DNA of 52,896 bases, from assembly GCA_024277115.1 (NCBI GenBank), contig JAJRVW010000115.1:1-52896 (forward strand), in the 5' to 3' direction. The notes under the pieces are model-generated. The model did not search any database and had not been told where the DNA came from. It worked only from the letters and a program-made list of their open reading frames with translations. Positions 37,915 through 46,929 of the stretch are shown here, in pieces (position 1 is the stretch's first letter; every line of letters starts with the position of its first letter). The DNA comes from Calditrichota bacterium. GTDB taxonomy: Bacteria; Calditrichota; Calditrichia; Calditrichales; J004. Position numbers and translations under genes: made by a program.

Positions 37915-38649
37915 TTACTCTCGATTATATTCAGGTTCAAATTCAGATACGACACTTTCCCTTACAGCGCGTACAAGATTATTTCTTTGCTCAAACTCGG
38001 TATGTTCGGTTTCGACCGGTTTTAAAAATTTTATCTTAACGGTACCTCTTTTTATCAGTTTGTCTTTTTTAGGGACGACATATTGTGTACCACAAATTAC
38101 CGTAGGAATAATCGGAATTTTTCCGTTGAGGGCGAGGATAAAAGCGCCTTTTTTAAAATTCTGTATTTGGCCGGTGCGGCTGCGGGTCCCTTCGGCAAAC
38201 ACAATTACCGAGCATCCGTCCTTAATTGTTTTGATCGCTTCTTCCAATGTTTTTTTTGCTTCTTCGCTATTGCCCCTATCAATTTTTAACATACCCGAGT
38301 TACGCATCCCCCTGGAAAAAATCGGGATTTTAAACAACTCTTTCTTTGCGATAAAACGGGCAGTACTTGGGATAGCATATAGCATGGCCGGTATATCAAG
38401 CGCTCCCAGGTGGTTCGCAGCAAAAACATAGGCCTTGCCCGGCTCAAGGTTTTCTAACCCTTCCACAACTAACTTGATGCCCGTTAACCATAAAAGCGAG
38501 TGGCCCCATAACCGTAACGATCCTGTCGAAATCTTAGAAAAAGGGTTAAAAAAGCCCAAAACCGCTGCAGAAATTGAGGCAATAATTGTAGAAATTAATA
38601 TGCACGGATAGGCAATAATTGTATGGATAATTTGTACTATTTTTTTCAT
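37915..38649 (-). CDS. plsC: 1-acyl-sn-glycerol-3-phosphate acyltransferase
   Basis: 244 residues. N-terminal hydrophobic anchor (IVQIIHTIIAYPCILISTIIASISAAVL), then the acyltransferase motifs NHLGALDIP (HxxxxD catalytic pair), VIVFAEGTRSRTGQI (EGTRS) and PIIPTVICGT. Makes phosphatidic acid from lysophosphatidate at the inner membrane. Upstream AGGA before the ATG. Located between serS and upp; housekeeping membrane-lipid synthesis. Confidence 0.93.
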   Translation of the reverse strand: MKKIVQIIHTIIAYPCILISTIIASISAAVLGFFNPFSKISTGSLRLWGHSLLWLTGIKLVVEGLENLEPGKAYVFAANHLGALDIPAMLYAIPSTARFIAKKELFKIPIFSRGMRNSGMLKIDRGNSEEAKKTLEEAIKTIKDGCSVIVFAEGTRSRTGQIQNFKKGAFILALNGKIPIIPTVICGTQYVVPKKDKLIKRGTVKIKFLKPVETEHTEFEQRNNLVRAVRESVVSEFEPEYNRE

Positions 38650-38700
38650 TTAGTTCCTGGCCTGCTCAATTTTATTCTTCGGTTCTGCTTATCGTCGTGT

Positions 38701-39972
38701 TTATCCAATTTTTTTTGTGCCACGCAAATACGGATGTAATACTTCCGGAATTGAAATGCTACCATCTTCATTTTGATAATGTTCCAACAAAGAAACCATT
38801 AAACGTGAAGTGGCCAATCCCGATCCATTTAAAGTGTGGACAAATTCCGTTTTACCACCCTGTGCAGGCTTAAAACGGATATTAGACCGTCGTGCCTGGA
38901 ACGAATCAAAATTACTTACGCTGGATGTTTCCAACCATTTATTATCAGCCGTCGACCATGTTTCGATATCATAACATTTACCCGCGGCAAAACTAATATC
39001 ACCGCTGCACAACAAAAGTATGCGATACGGCAAATCCAAGAGCTCAAGTATTTCAGTAGCTTCTCTCAGCATTTGTTCATGATATTCTTCCGACTTATCC
39101 GGGTGTACAAAATTAACCATTTCCACCTTATTAAATTGATGAACCCTTTGGAAGCCCCGTGTATCTTTGCCATACGACCCTGCTTCCCTGCGGAAACAGG
39201 CTGAATAGGCCACATACTTTATAGGTAGTTCACTTTCGGAGATTGTTTCGTTGCGATGTAAATTTGTTACAGGTACCTCTGCCGTAGGGATCAGGAATAA
39301 ATCATCCTTGGTGGCCAGGTACATATCGTCTTCCATTTTTGGCAATTGGCCGGTGCCATACATGCTATCACGATTTACAATAAAGGGTGGTAAAATTTCG
39401 GTATATCCGTGATTCTCAATATGCAGGTCCAACATAAAATTGATCAGCGCCCTTTCCAGTTGCGCACCCTTGCCCTTGTAAACGGCAAACCCACTTCCAC
39501 TAATCTTTCCACCGCGCTTAAAATCTAAAATGTCATGCATCTCGCCTAATTCAAGATGGTCCTTTGCTTTAAATGTAAAATTTGGCTTCTCGCCCCACTC
39601 TCCAACCGTTTCATTAAAAGACTCATCCCGGCCGATAGGCGTTGTTTTATGCGGCAAATTTGGGATCCGACTCAACTCATCAAAAGTTTCTTTTTCGATT
39701 TTGTGAACCTGGGCATCCAATTCTTTTATTTTAATTGAAATTTCTTTGGTTATCGCGATCAACTCTGACGCATCTTTTTTCTCTTTTTTATATTGCGCGA
39801 CTTTTGCGGAATTTTCATTTCTTTGCCGTTTCAGGTTCTCAACTTCATAGATTATATCTCTGCGTTTCTGATCATTCTCAAGGATAAAATCGCTATTTCC
39901 TTTTTCATTTTTATTGTTAATTGCTTCTTTAACAAGTTCAGGGTTTTCCCTTAAAAATTTTACATCAATCAT
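38701..39972 (-). CDS. serS: Seryl-tRNA synthetase
   Basis: 423 residues, normal length. N-terminal coiled-coil arm (MIDVKFLRENPELVKEAI ... QRNENSAKVAQYKKEKK), then the class II core: motif 2 YSACFRREAGSYGKDTRGFQRVHQFNKVEM and motif 3 LNGSGLATSRLMVSLLEHYQ. Charges tRNA-Ser (and tRNA-Sec where present). It heads a minus-strand gene series plsC-upp-tsaC and faces away from the small gene at 40302. No T-box seen upstream. Confidence 0.97.
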   Translation of the reverse strand: MIDVKFLRENPELVKEAINNKNEKGNSDFILENDQKRRDIIYEVENLKRQRNENSAKVAQYKKEKKDASELIAITKEISIKIKELDAQVHKIEKETFDELSRIPNLPHKTTPIGRDESFNETVGEWGEKPNFTFKAKDHLELGEMHDILDFKRGGKISGSGFAVYKGKGAQLERALINFMLDLHIENHGYTEILPPFIVNRDSMYGTGQLPKMEDDMYLATKDDLFLIPTAEVPVTNLHRNETISESELPIKYVAYSACFRREAGSYGKDTRGFQRVHQFNKVEMVNFVHPDKSEEYHEQMLREATEILELLDLPYRILLLCSGDISFAAGKCYDIETWSTADNKWLETSSVSNFDSFQARRSNIRFKPAQGGKTEFVHTLNGSGLATSRLMVSLLEHYQNEDGSISIPEVLHPYLRGTKKIG

Positions 39973-40161
39973 TTAATTCACAAACTCCGTTTATATTATA
40001 TTTTTTACTGATTCTCAATTTAGGTAAATGTCTAAAAATATCATAAAATAGTATCGTTTATTTTATGATTATTTTATCTGTTTAAAAATCATTTTTTTAT
40101 CGTAGAATAAATTAAGTAAAAATTTACACTTATCCTCTTTTTAAGGCAAATAATCCCAATA

Positions 40162-40177
40162 AGGGAAAAATTTCCCT
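40162..40177. promoter_or_regulatory. 16-base palindrome between divergent serS and small gene
   Basis: AGGGAAAAATTTCCCT is a perfect palindrome apart from the central AA spacing, in the 330-base divergent region 39973-40301. It could be an operator or simply a chance A/T palindrome. The rest of that region shows nothing recognisable apart from the ribosome site at 40291-40296. Confidence 0.3.
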
Positions 40178-40301
40178 CTTGCAATACCTTTCTAAATTCG
40201 TTATCATTACGACAATTAATTATTCTTAGCCATAAATGGGAGGGTCGCTCAGAAAGCATTGTTACCGTTTTTTCATCTAAAATAAAAATTAGGAGGAAGT
40301 A

Positions 40302-40565
40302 ATGATGCAGAACCCGCTCAAAAATCATCTCTCAGATGATGCCTTTCAATTTCTTGTCGAAAACAATCTTCTGCGCGAAAAAGGCATTCGCGATTTCCAT
40401 ATCCGTAAACTTTTTTACGATCTCAAAACCAAACATCCGACCTATATGGTCATCGAAAAAATTCAGGATGAATACCCTTATTTACAATACGAAACAATCC
40501 GTAAAATTATTTATCAAAAACCTGAAACGAAGACAATTGATATTACAAGTTTTAGCGTTGTATGA
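40302..40565 (+). CDS. Small uncharacterised helical protein, possible helix-turn-helix
   Basis: 87 residues with a very strong ribosome site (AGGAGG five bases before the ATG; a second ATG follows directly at 40305). Sequence is charged and helical: LSDDAFQFLVENNLLREKGIRDFHIRKLFYDLKTKHPTYMVIEKIQDEYPYLQYETIRKIIYQ. The segment HPTYMVIEKIQDEYPYLQYETIRKIIY has the spacing of a helix-turn-helix (short turn followed by 'YETIRKIIY' as recognition helix), so it may bind DNA. I do not recognise a family. It is divergent from serS and convergent with the GT2-fusion gene of the polysaccharide region. Confidence 0.65.
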   Translation: MMQNPLKNHLSDDAFQFLVENNLLREKGIRDFHIRKLFYDLKTKHPTYMVIEKIQDEYPYLQYETIRKIIYQKPETKTIDITSFSVV

Positions 40566-40591
40566 TCTTGTTTACGATCTCTATGGGTGTC

Positions 40592-42697
40592 TTATTTCTT
40601 ATCTTGGAGAAAAGCTGTGACGAGAAGTTCAACATCAAGAAAAACAGATTGGTTTTTTAGATAATGAAGTTCATATATCTCGTGCATTTGTTCATTCTCA
40701 ATCTTGTGGGAATTGATTTGTATAATACCTGTGAGCCCGGGTTTATACTCAAATTTTGATGATTGTAATTTATCCAAATAAACAGGTGCACCAACAAATG
40801 AGAGCTGTCCCCTCCAAACATTTACCAGGTTAAGGAAAAAACGGAATGTACCCGCCCTTGGGCTTGTAAATATTTTATATTTTTTTAGGCCTGTCATCAC
40901 AAACTGTTTTTTTATTTCCTTTCGCCAAACTAAAAGCTGCATAAGAAAAACAGGGCTTCCTATAATTAGTATCACAGTCGAGACGATCCAATCAAAAACC
41001 CGTTTTACAAATCGGTTAAAAATTCTCCCATACGCATAGTCAATATCAACAAGTGCTACGGAGTCCAAACGCTCGATGTTAGATTTGCCAACCATGAACT
41101 CCAAGTGTCCCGGAACCATTTTAAACTCAACCTGTGTATTTTGCAGGCTGGTCATTGTTGAAAAAACGGCTTCATACGAAATATTATGGGTAGAGAAAAT
41201 AATCATGTCTATTTTTTTTAAGCGGACAAATTCTTCGAGTTGATCAAGTGACGTGACAAATAAAAACCCGCCGACTTTATCACCAATCTGCTCACGATTT
41301 GCAGCTACCAAACCCAAAATATCCATGCCCACTTCCGGCAAGTGCTTCAGTTTGTCTAATAACTTTTTAGTCTCGTTATCTTCCCCAACAATCAAAGTTT
41401 TTTTGCGGATAAATTCTTTACCTAATGCACTGGAATATTTGGAGGCATATTTATTAAAAAAGACACGCCAGCCGATCATCAAAACACTGCTTGCAATGGC
41501 AGCAATCAAAACGACAAAGCGAGAGAAAGCAAATTGGTTAAAAAAGAATGTAAGGGCAGCTACAAACAAAAAAGTGGAAATTAGAACTTTAAAAACCTTT
41601 TCCGGTTGAAAACGGTCTTTTTTACTTAGGTCAAAAAACAATGCGCTGATAAAATAAATAACAGAGGTAATGACATTTATTACAATATATTTTGAAAAAA
41701 AATCATCCAGCAAAAAGGCATGTTTTAGTTTGTACCGTACAAAAAAACTCAAAAACAAAACCGTGTTTAACACAAGTAGATCGAGTAATAACGGGTAATA
41801 TTTTTTTACAGAATTCTTTGTATAGATAACGATTCCACGAAAAATAACACCCAGTAAAATAAACCATTTAAAGGGATAAAAATATTTTTGCTGGTAATGT
41901 TTTTTATAAAACTGATACAGCGAACGGTTAAACGTGATTACATAATCCAGGTTATTTGCTTTACTACTTTCACCCTTATAATGTACAATCTGCGTGTCCG
42001 GTACATAATAAATCTTGCCGCCCTGTAGATTAATGCGGTGGCAATAATCAATATCCTCACAATACATAAAAAAAGTTTCGTCCAGCAAGCCAATCTTATC
42101 AACAACCTCTTTTTTGATCATCATAAACGAGCCGGAAACAGCCTCGACAGGATACGTTTCATCTTCATCCAGATAGGTTAAATTATAGCGGCCAAATATT
42201 TTACTTTTGGGAAAAACCTTATTGAGGCCGATCAGTTTCCAAAATGCTGTAGAAGGCGTGGGTATACTATGTCGGCAATCTATTGAAAATGTGCCGTCCG
42301 GGTTTAAAATTTTGCAGGTTGCCGCCGAGGCCTCAGGCGTTCTTACAAAAAACTCAAGCAATTTGTAAAAGGTATCTTCCTGCACCAATGTATCGGGGTT
42401 AAGAAGAACAATGAACTCGCCAACAGCTTTAGTTAATGCAAGATTGTTACCACCTGAAAAACCAAGGTTCTCTTTGCTGGCAATAACCTGCACATCTTTA
42501 AAACGGCTCTTTAGCATCTGCACCGAGCCATCGATGGAATTATTATCTACAACAATTACCTCGGAAGGGATTCCTTTTAAAGCCCTGTTTACAGATTCCA
42601 ATGCCTGTTCCAAAAAGGCTTTGACATTGTAATTAACAATGATAATGGAAATTTTTATTGGTTCTTTTTTCATACAATTTGAGTTAGGAAACGACAT
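40592..42697 (-). CDS. Fusion of GT2 glycosyltransferase and degenerate polyprenyl phosphoglycosyl-transferase domain
   Basis: 701 residues. Residues about 12-250: GT2 domain of the rhamnosyltransferase type (ISIIIVNYNVKAFL, VIVVDNNSIDGS, NLGFSGGNNLAL, LLNPDT, FMYCEDIDYCHRI). Residues about 290-400: four hydrophobic segments. About 430-540: CoA-binding-3-like domain (KTLIVGEDNETKKLLDKL). About 560-701: bacterial sugar transferase fold (RVFDWIVSTVILIIGSPVF ... LSFVGAPVY ... YKPGLTGIIQI). In the last domain the catalytic Asp-Glu of 'SLDELPQL' is replaced by Arg619-Phe620 (TFRFFLNLVNVW), so it is probably not an active phosphoglycosyl transferase. The GT2 part looks intact. AAAAGGA before the ATG, 10 bases after the WecA-fusion gene. 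Confidence 0.85.
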   Translation of the reverse strand: MSFPNSNCMKKEPIKISIIIVNYNVKAFLEQALESVNRALKGIPSEVIVVDNNSIDGSVQMLKSRFKDVQVIASKENLGFSGGNNLALTKAVGEFIVLLNPDTLVQEDTFYKLLEFFVRTPEASAATCKILNPDGTFSIDCRHSIPTPSTAFWKLIGLNKVFPKSKIFGRYNLTYLDEDETYPVEAVSGSFMMIKKEVVDKIGLLDETFFMYCEDIDYCHRINLQGGKIYYVPDTQIVHYKGESSKANNLDYVITFNRSLYQFYKKHYQQKYFYPFKWFILLGVIFRGIVIYTKNSVKKYYPLLLDLLVLNTVLFLSFFVRYKLKHAFLLDDFFSKYIVINVITSVIYFISALFFDLSKKDRFQPEKVFKVLISTFLFVAALTFFFNQFAFSRFVVLIAAIASSVLMIGWRVFFNKYASKYSSALGKEFIRKKTLIVGEDNETKKLLDKLKHLPEVGMDILGLVAANREQIGDKVGGFLFVTSLDQLEEFVRLKKIDMIIFSTHNISYEAVFSTMTSLQNTQVEFKMVPGHLEFMVGKSNIERLDSVALVDIDYAYGRIFNRFVKRVFDWIVSTVILIIGSPVFLMQLLVWRKEIKKQFVMTGLKKYKIFTSPRAGTFRFFLNLVNVWRGQLSFVGAPVYLDKLQSSKFEYKPGLTGIIQINSHKIENEQMHEIYELHYLKNQSVFLDVELLVTAFLQDKK

Positions 42698-42707
42698 GCT
42701 TTTCCTT

Positions 42708-45152
42708 TTAAAACTTATTGGTCAATATAATAAACAACGATCGCAATAATATCCTAAAATCAAAGGTAAGCGACATATTCTCAAGATAAAATAAATCTTG
42801 TTTGTATTGCTCTCTCTTTGATTTTAAGGAATCATCATATCTATATTTTACCTGCGCCCAACCAGTAAGCCCTGGCCGGATTTGAAAACGCCGGTTATAA
42901 AAGCGGATTTTTTCGCTGTTTTCTGAGACGATTTCCGGTGGTTCAGGACGTGGCCCCACAAAACTCATTTTGCCAATAAGTATGTTAACCAGCTCGGGAA
43001 ATTTATACAAATTACTTTTGTAAAGCATTTGCTGGATTGTGGAGTTTTTATCCAAAACATTAAAATTTAGCATCCCGAATATTTGTGCGTTCTTTCCCAC
43101 GCTGTTCACAATATTTAAGCGTGGGTTTGCACCGCTAATAAGTAAAATAAAATATATTAAAATGCCAAGTGGTAAAAATACCAGAAGCAGGATAATGGAA
43201 AAAATAACGTCAAATGTACGCTTAAGCAACCATTGCCACAGGTGCATGTGGTCAGGAAACAGGCGTATCAAAGGATGCCCAATCACCTCTTCTGTTTTAT
43301 GGCCGGAAACGACATCATAAAACTGTGGGATAATCTTAAAAACAACCTTCATATTTTTTACCGAGGCAATGATCGACAATATTTCATCGCGTGATCGTTC
43401 GTATATGGCGATTATAACTTCCATAACGCCGTAGGAGCGAATAATTTCCGGGATATCATCGTATGAGCCCAGGGATTTTAAATCACTGAAATTTTCTTTT
43501 TGCCCCTCTTTGCTCACAAAGCCGATCACATTATAAAGTAAGTGGCGGTTTTTTCGGATATCTTTTAAAAGCTTACGTGATTTTTCCGTTGCGCCAATCA
43601 ATAAAGTATTTTGCGGGGCGTATTCCAAAATGGAAAACTTTTTCTCCAGGCCAATGACCAATAAACGCCCTAAATTTACAAACCCTATTAACAAAATCGC
43701 ATAGAGCACAATAGTCAACCGGCTTTGGGAAATAATATGGTCATTATCCCAGGTGGCAATAAAAAATATTAAAATGCCAAACAAGATTGTTTTGCTTATG
43801 CGGCGCGCCTTATCGAAACGCGATATATCCCAGCGCATCGTGTATAGATCGTTTAATACAAATAAAATCAACCAGGTTAATGTAACCATTAGCAGCGGTT
43901 GCAGAGATAAAATCTCCTCAAAAGTTTGGGTCGTTGTTGCCATTAATCCAAACTTAAAACGTATCCAAATAAAAACGACCATCGAGAGGTTTAAGGTGAT
44001 AATATCACTTACGCCTAAAAGAATGCGGTGTAAAAACCGTTTGATTGAAAGCGGCGCCAGTTCATTTTCTACAAGGAACGAGGCGTGATCCCCATAAACC
44101 GTTTTACCTTTTCGCGCCTCCAGGTACCCCAACCTTTTTAAGCCTAAAACTGAAAATGCTATGGAAATGATCAGCATAACAAAACCAAGTATCTGGATAT
44201 TTAACGCCATTAACAGCGCTGTAAGCCCGTAGGCAAAAGAGAGCATATAAATGATCTGTACGGCTTGTTTGTGGGTAAGGCCAAGATAAATAAGGCGATG
44301 GTGCAGATGGTCTTTATCGGGCTTAAAGGGATGTTTGCCTTTGTTTAGCCGCCGAAAAAATGAAACGGCCGTATCGCCAATCGGGATGGCCAACGCGATT
44401 AGTGGCAATAGCATGGCAATTTTACTTGAGCTGTTTTCAAATGATTTTAAACTCAGAGTCGCCAAAATAAAACCTAAAAAAAGTGAGCCTGTATCGCCCA
44501 TAAAAATCGAGGCCGGATGATAATTATAACGTAAAAAACCCAGGATAGCCCCGGCAAGAGCAATCCCAAAAAGGACGCCGGTAATATTGCCGGTAACAAA
44601 CCCCATGGTTATCAAAACCAGCGAAACAATAAAACTAACGCCCGCCGCGAGGCCATCTAACCCATCCAATAAGTTTACCGCATTTGTTACGCCGATAATC
44701 CATAAATAGGTGATGGGAATACCCATAATGCCCAGGGGCAAATCGGGGCCAAAAGGATTGACAATTACATCAATGGTACAACCGGATAAAATGACCAGCG
44801 AAGCGGCAATTATTTGTCCCAAAAATTTTTGTGGCGCATTTAACCCTTTAAAATCATCATAAACGCCGATGACCACGATTAAAAGCGTACCCAAAAGGAT
44901 GAAGAAATAATGTGTGTTGATACTGTCAGCAGGAAATAGAAAATAACTAAGAAGAAGGCCCGCAATAAACCCTGCATAAATGCCAAGTCCGCCCAATCGT
45001 GGCACAAATCCCGTGTGTACCATGCGCGCATCGGGGAAGGAGCCGATTTTATGCTTTACGGCAAGCTGCCGCACATAATATGTAACAATTAAAGCAACAC
45101 CCGCCGAAAGCGCTGCAATTAAAAATAATAATGGAAAAGAAATTTGGACCAA
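42708..45152 (-). CDS. Fusion of WecA/MraY-type phosphoglycosyl transferase and degenerate sugar-transferase domain
   Basis: 814 residues. Residues about 1-330: multi-span WecA-like polyprenyl-phosphate HexNAc-1-phosphate transferase with all key motifs: GVYDDFKGL (Asp-Asp), NAVNLLDGLDGLAAG, FMGDTGSLFLGF and KDHLHHRLIYLG. Residues about 375-490: four more hydrophobic segments. About 500-620: CoA-binding-3-like domain (NTLLIGATEKSRKLLKDI). About 635-814: bacterial sugar transferase fold (LLKRTFDVIFSIILLLVFLP, MSFVGPRPEPPE, PGLTGWAQVKYRYDD). Here the catalytic pair of 'SLDELPQL' is Tyr716-Lys717 (SNLYKFPELVNIL), so this second transferase is probably dead. Thus the protein likely primes undecaprenyl phosphate through its N-terminal half, in the inner membrane. 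Confidence 0.87.
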   Translation of the reverse strand: MVQISFPLLFLIAALSAGVALIVTYYVRQLAVKHKIGSFPDARMVHTGFVPRLGGLGIYAGFIAGLLLSYFLFPADSINTHYFFILLGTLLIVVIGVYDDFKGLNAPQKFLGQIIAASLVILSGCTIDVIVNPFGPDLPLGIMGIPITYLWIIGVTNAVNLLDGLDGLAAGVSFIVSLVLITMGFVTGNITGVLFGIALAGAILGFLRYNYHPASIFMGDTGSLFLGFILATLSLKSFENSSSKIAMLLPLIALAIPIGDTAVSFFRRLNKGKHPFKPDKDHLHHRLIYLGLTHKQAVQIIYMLSFAYGLTALLMALNIQILGFVMLIISIAFSVLGLKRLGYLEARKGKTVYGDHASFLVENELAPLSIKRFLHRILLGVSDIITLNLSMVVFIWIRFKFGLMATTTQTFEEILSLQPLLMVTLTWLILFVLNDLYTMRWDISRFDKARRISKTILFGILIFFIATWDNDHIISQSRLTIVLYAILLIGFVNLGRLLVIGLEKKFSILEYAPQNTLLIGATEKSRKLLKDIRKNRHLLYNVIGFVSKEGQKENFSDLKSLGSYDDIPEIIRSYGVMEVIIAIYERSRDEILSIIASVKNMKVVFKIIPQFYDVVSGHKTEEVIGHPLIRLFPDHMHLWQWLLKRTFDVIFSIILLLVFLPLGILIYFILLISGANPRLNIVNSVGKNAQIFGMLNFNVLDKNSTIQQMLYKSNLYKFPELVNILIGKMSFVGPRPEPPEIVSENSEKIRFYNRRFQIRPGLTGWAQVKYRYDDSLKSKREQYKQDLFYLENMSLTFDFRILLRSLFIILTNKF

Positions 45153-45228
45153 AATGTATTAACCGGAAAGTTTACTTTTAAATTTCTTAATGCTGTTTTA
45201 CAGACCACAGGGAGTTAAAGGCACAGCA

Positions 45229-46929
45229 TCAATAATTAAACAAAAAACCAAAATGGAATTCATTGCGTTTTTTACGGATATTTTTGTTCTCTGTATTGAC
45301 CCAAATATACGAAGCAGAGAGATATAAATCGTTAAAAACTTCGTATTGCAAATAGAGCTTTGTTGAGAGCGTGGTCGTTAAATCACCTTCAAGAAAAGTG
45401 CGTGTCTCTTTTGGTACCTCCTGGCCAAAGCCTAAAATATTCCGCCCCGTCAGTAAATCACCTCCCACATTCAGGCTGTCTGGATTGGCGCCTTTTTTAA
45501 AGCGCATTACCTGAACGCCAGCTTTTAAACGGGCATGAAACTCTTTCATCAGATGGAAATAAAACACCTCGGAGTTTGGCCCGGCCCAATGGCCAAGCGA
45601 GCGGCCATCCGATTCGTAACGGTTTATTTTAAATTTGTGCGTGTACACCCAGGGCATGATCGCAGAATATTCCATACGCAGCTCCAGGTTTGGCAACCCA
45701 AATGGATCGGCAATATGAAAACCGCTCTGAATAGCCTGCTTATTGCCCCACCAGTTTGTCCCCAGCTTTTCAAATTTCATCTCATCGAGAAAAACGGTGG
45801 TATATAATTTTAACCCGTTTACAGGGATGTATTCAAAATCCAAAGAAATGGTGGCATTGTCACGGTCGCGTAATTTATGCTGTGCCGCGCGGTAAAAATT
45901 AAATGGGATCAGATAAGCCCAGTCGGCATAGCGGTTGCCATAGATAAAAACCTCGTTCAGTCCAATAGTAAAATTGCCCCAGAGCGCTATTTCCAGCCGG
46001 TGCGCCGCCACCCATTTATCCGGATAAAAACGGCTGCCATCACTTAAACTATCCGATTGGAACGACTGCAATTTGCCATGCATGGCCGTAAACTTGCCCC
46101 AGCCCCAATCTTTGGAAATTTGCAAATAAGGGTACTGCTCGGGATAATTGGATAGAATCAATTTCCCGGATTCGCCCTGCCCCCAACTGATTTCCTGCTG
46201 TGCAAAAACTATATCCATATATTTTGTGTGCCAGGCCAGTTCACCGCCGGTTCGGTCTGTAAAAACAATGTCCCCTGTCTCGCTTTCCTGACGGAACCCA
46301 TTTTTTATGATCGGGTCCTGCTCGCGGTAACCTTCATCGCCACGGATACCCTGTAAACTGATCTTAACCTGGTAGGCAAAATCATTTTCGATGGTTCCCC
46401 TAAAAATATAGGACTGCTCGTTGGCATTACGGCTTAAATTATCCGAGCGGCCGTCAAATGTAAAAAGCTGCTCATAATCAAAATAAAAATTGTCCGCGCC
46501 CTCTTCCCACACAACCACGTGGTTTTCTTCTTCCGGGTATTTTTGGTTCAAAACACGCCAGAAATCATTTTTAAAATTTTGCCAGCCCGCCAATGTGCTG
46601 TACCAAGATTTATTTGCCGGAATAAGCGCGTGTTTCTTTTCCCTGGAAATTTCAAACCTGAAATCAAGCAAAAAATCATCCAGCTTTCGTTTATCGATGG
46701 AAGTTAAACTTTCCCTCCGGGCAAGTAGTTTTTGCAGGAAGCCCGCAACGCGCGCACGACTATAAGGCTTTACACCATCCAAAAGGTTTTCAACTTCGCC
46801 CAATGTTTCCATCCGTTCTAAAAAACCATACACAGGATGATTGAGCGGGACGGATGCCGGATTTTGGGCAAATATGTTTTGCCCGGCTGTAAGAAAAACA
46901 AGAAACAATAGGATATTTTTTATTTTCAT
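45229..46929 (-). CDS. Wzi-like outer-membrane capsule-assembly barrel protein
   Basis: 566 residues. Signal peptide (about 1-21, ending FAQ), then a helical N-terminal domain (HPVYGFLERMETLGEVENLL ... PYSRARVAGFLQKLL) and a large beta-barrel of alternating aromatic strands: ISWGQGESGKLILSNYPEQY, WAAHRLEIALWGNFTIGLNE, YADWAYLIPFNFYRA, ending FHFGFLFNY. This is the Caps_assemb_Wzi family layout; in E. coli Wzi is an outer-membrane lectin that holds group 1 capsule on the cell. Heads the operon of the two fusion transferases (76-base gap), linking them to a surface polymer. Confidence 0.85.
   Translation of the reverse strand: MKIKNILLFLVFLTAGQNIFAQNPASVPLNHPVYGFLERMETLGEVENLLDGVKPYSRARVAGFLQKLLARRESLTSIDKRKLDDFLLDFRFEISREKKHALIPANKSWYSTLAGWQNFKNDFWRVLNQKYPEEENHVVVWEEGADNFYFDYEQLFTFDGRSDNLSRNANEQSYIFRGTIENDFAYQVKISLQGIRGDEGYREQDPIIKNGFRQESETGDIVFTDRTGGELAWHTKYMDIVFAQQEISWGQGESGKLILSNYPEQYPYLQISKDWGWGKFTAMHGKLQSFQSDSLSDGSRFYPDKWVAAHRLEIALWGNFTIGLNEVFIYGNRYADWAYLIPFNFYRAAQHKLRDRDNATISLDFEYIPVNGLKLYTTVFLDEMKFEKLGTNWWGNKQAIQSGFHIADPFGLPNLELRMEYSAIMPWVYTHKFKINRYESDGRSLGHWAGPNSEVFYFHLMKEFHARLKAGVQVMRFKKGANPDSLNVGGDLLTGRNILGFGQEVPKETRTFLEGDLTTTLSTKLYLQYEVFNDLYLSASYIWVNTENKNIRKKRNEFHFGFLFNY

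Noticed and set aside
39973-40301. A T-box or riboswitch in the serS upstream region
   Set aside because: No T-box AGGGTGGNACCGCG-type motif or other class signature is visible on the serS strand.
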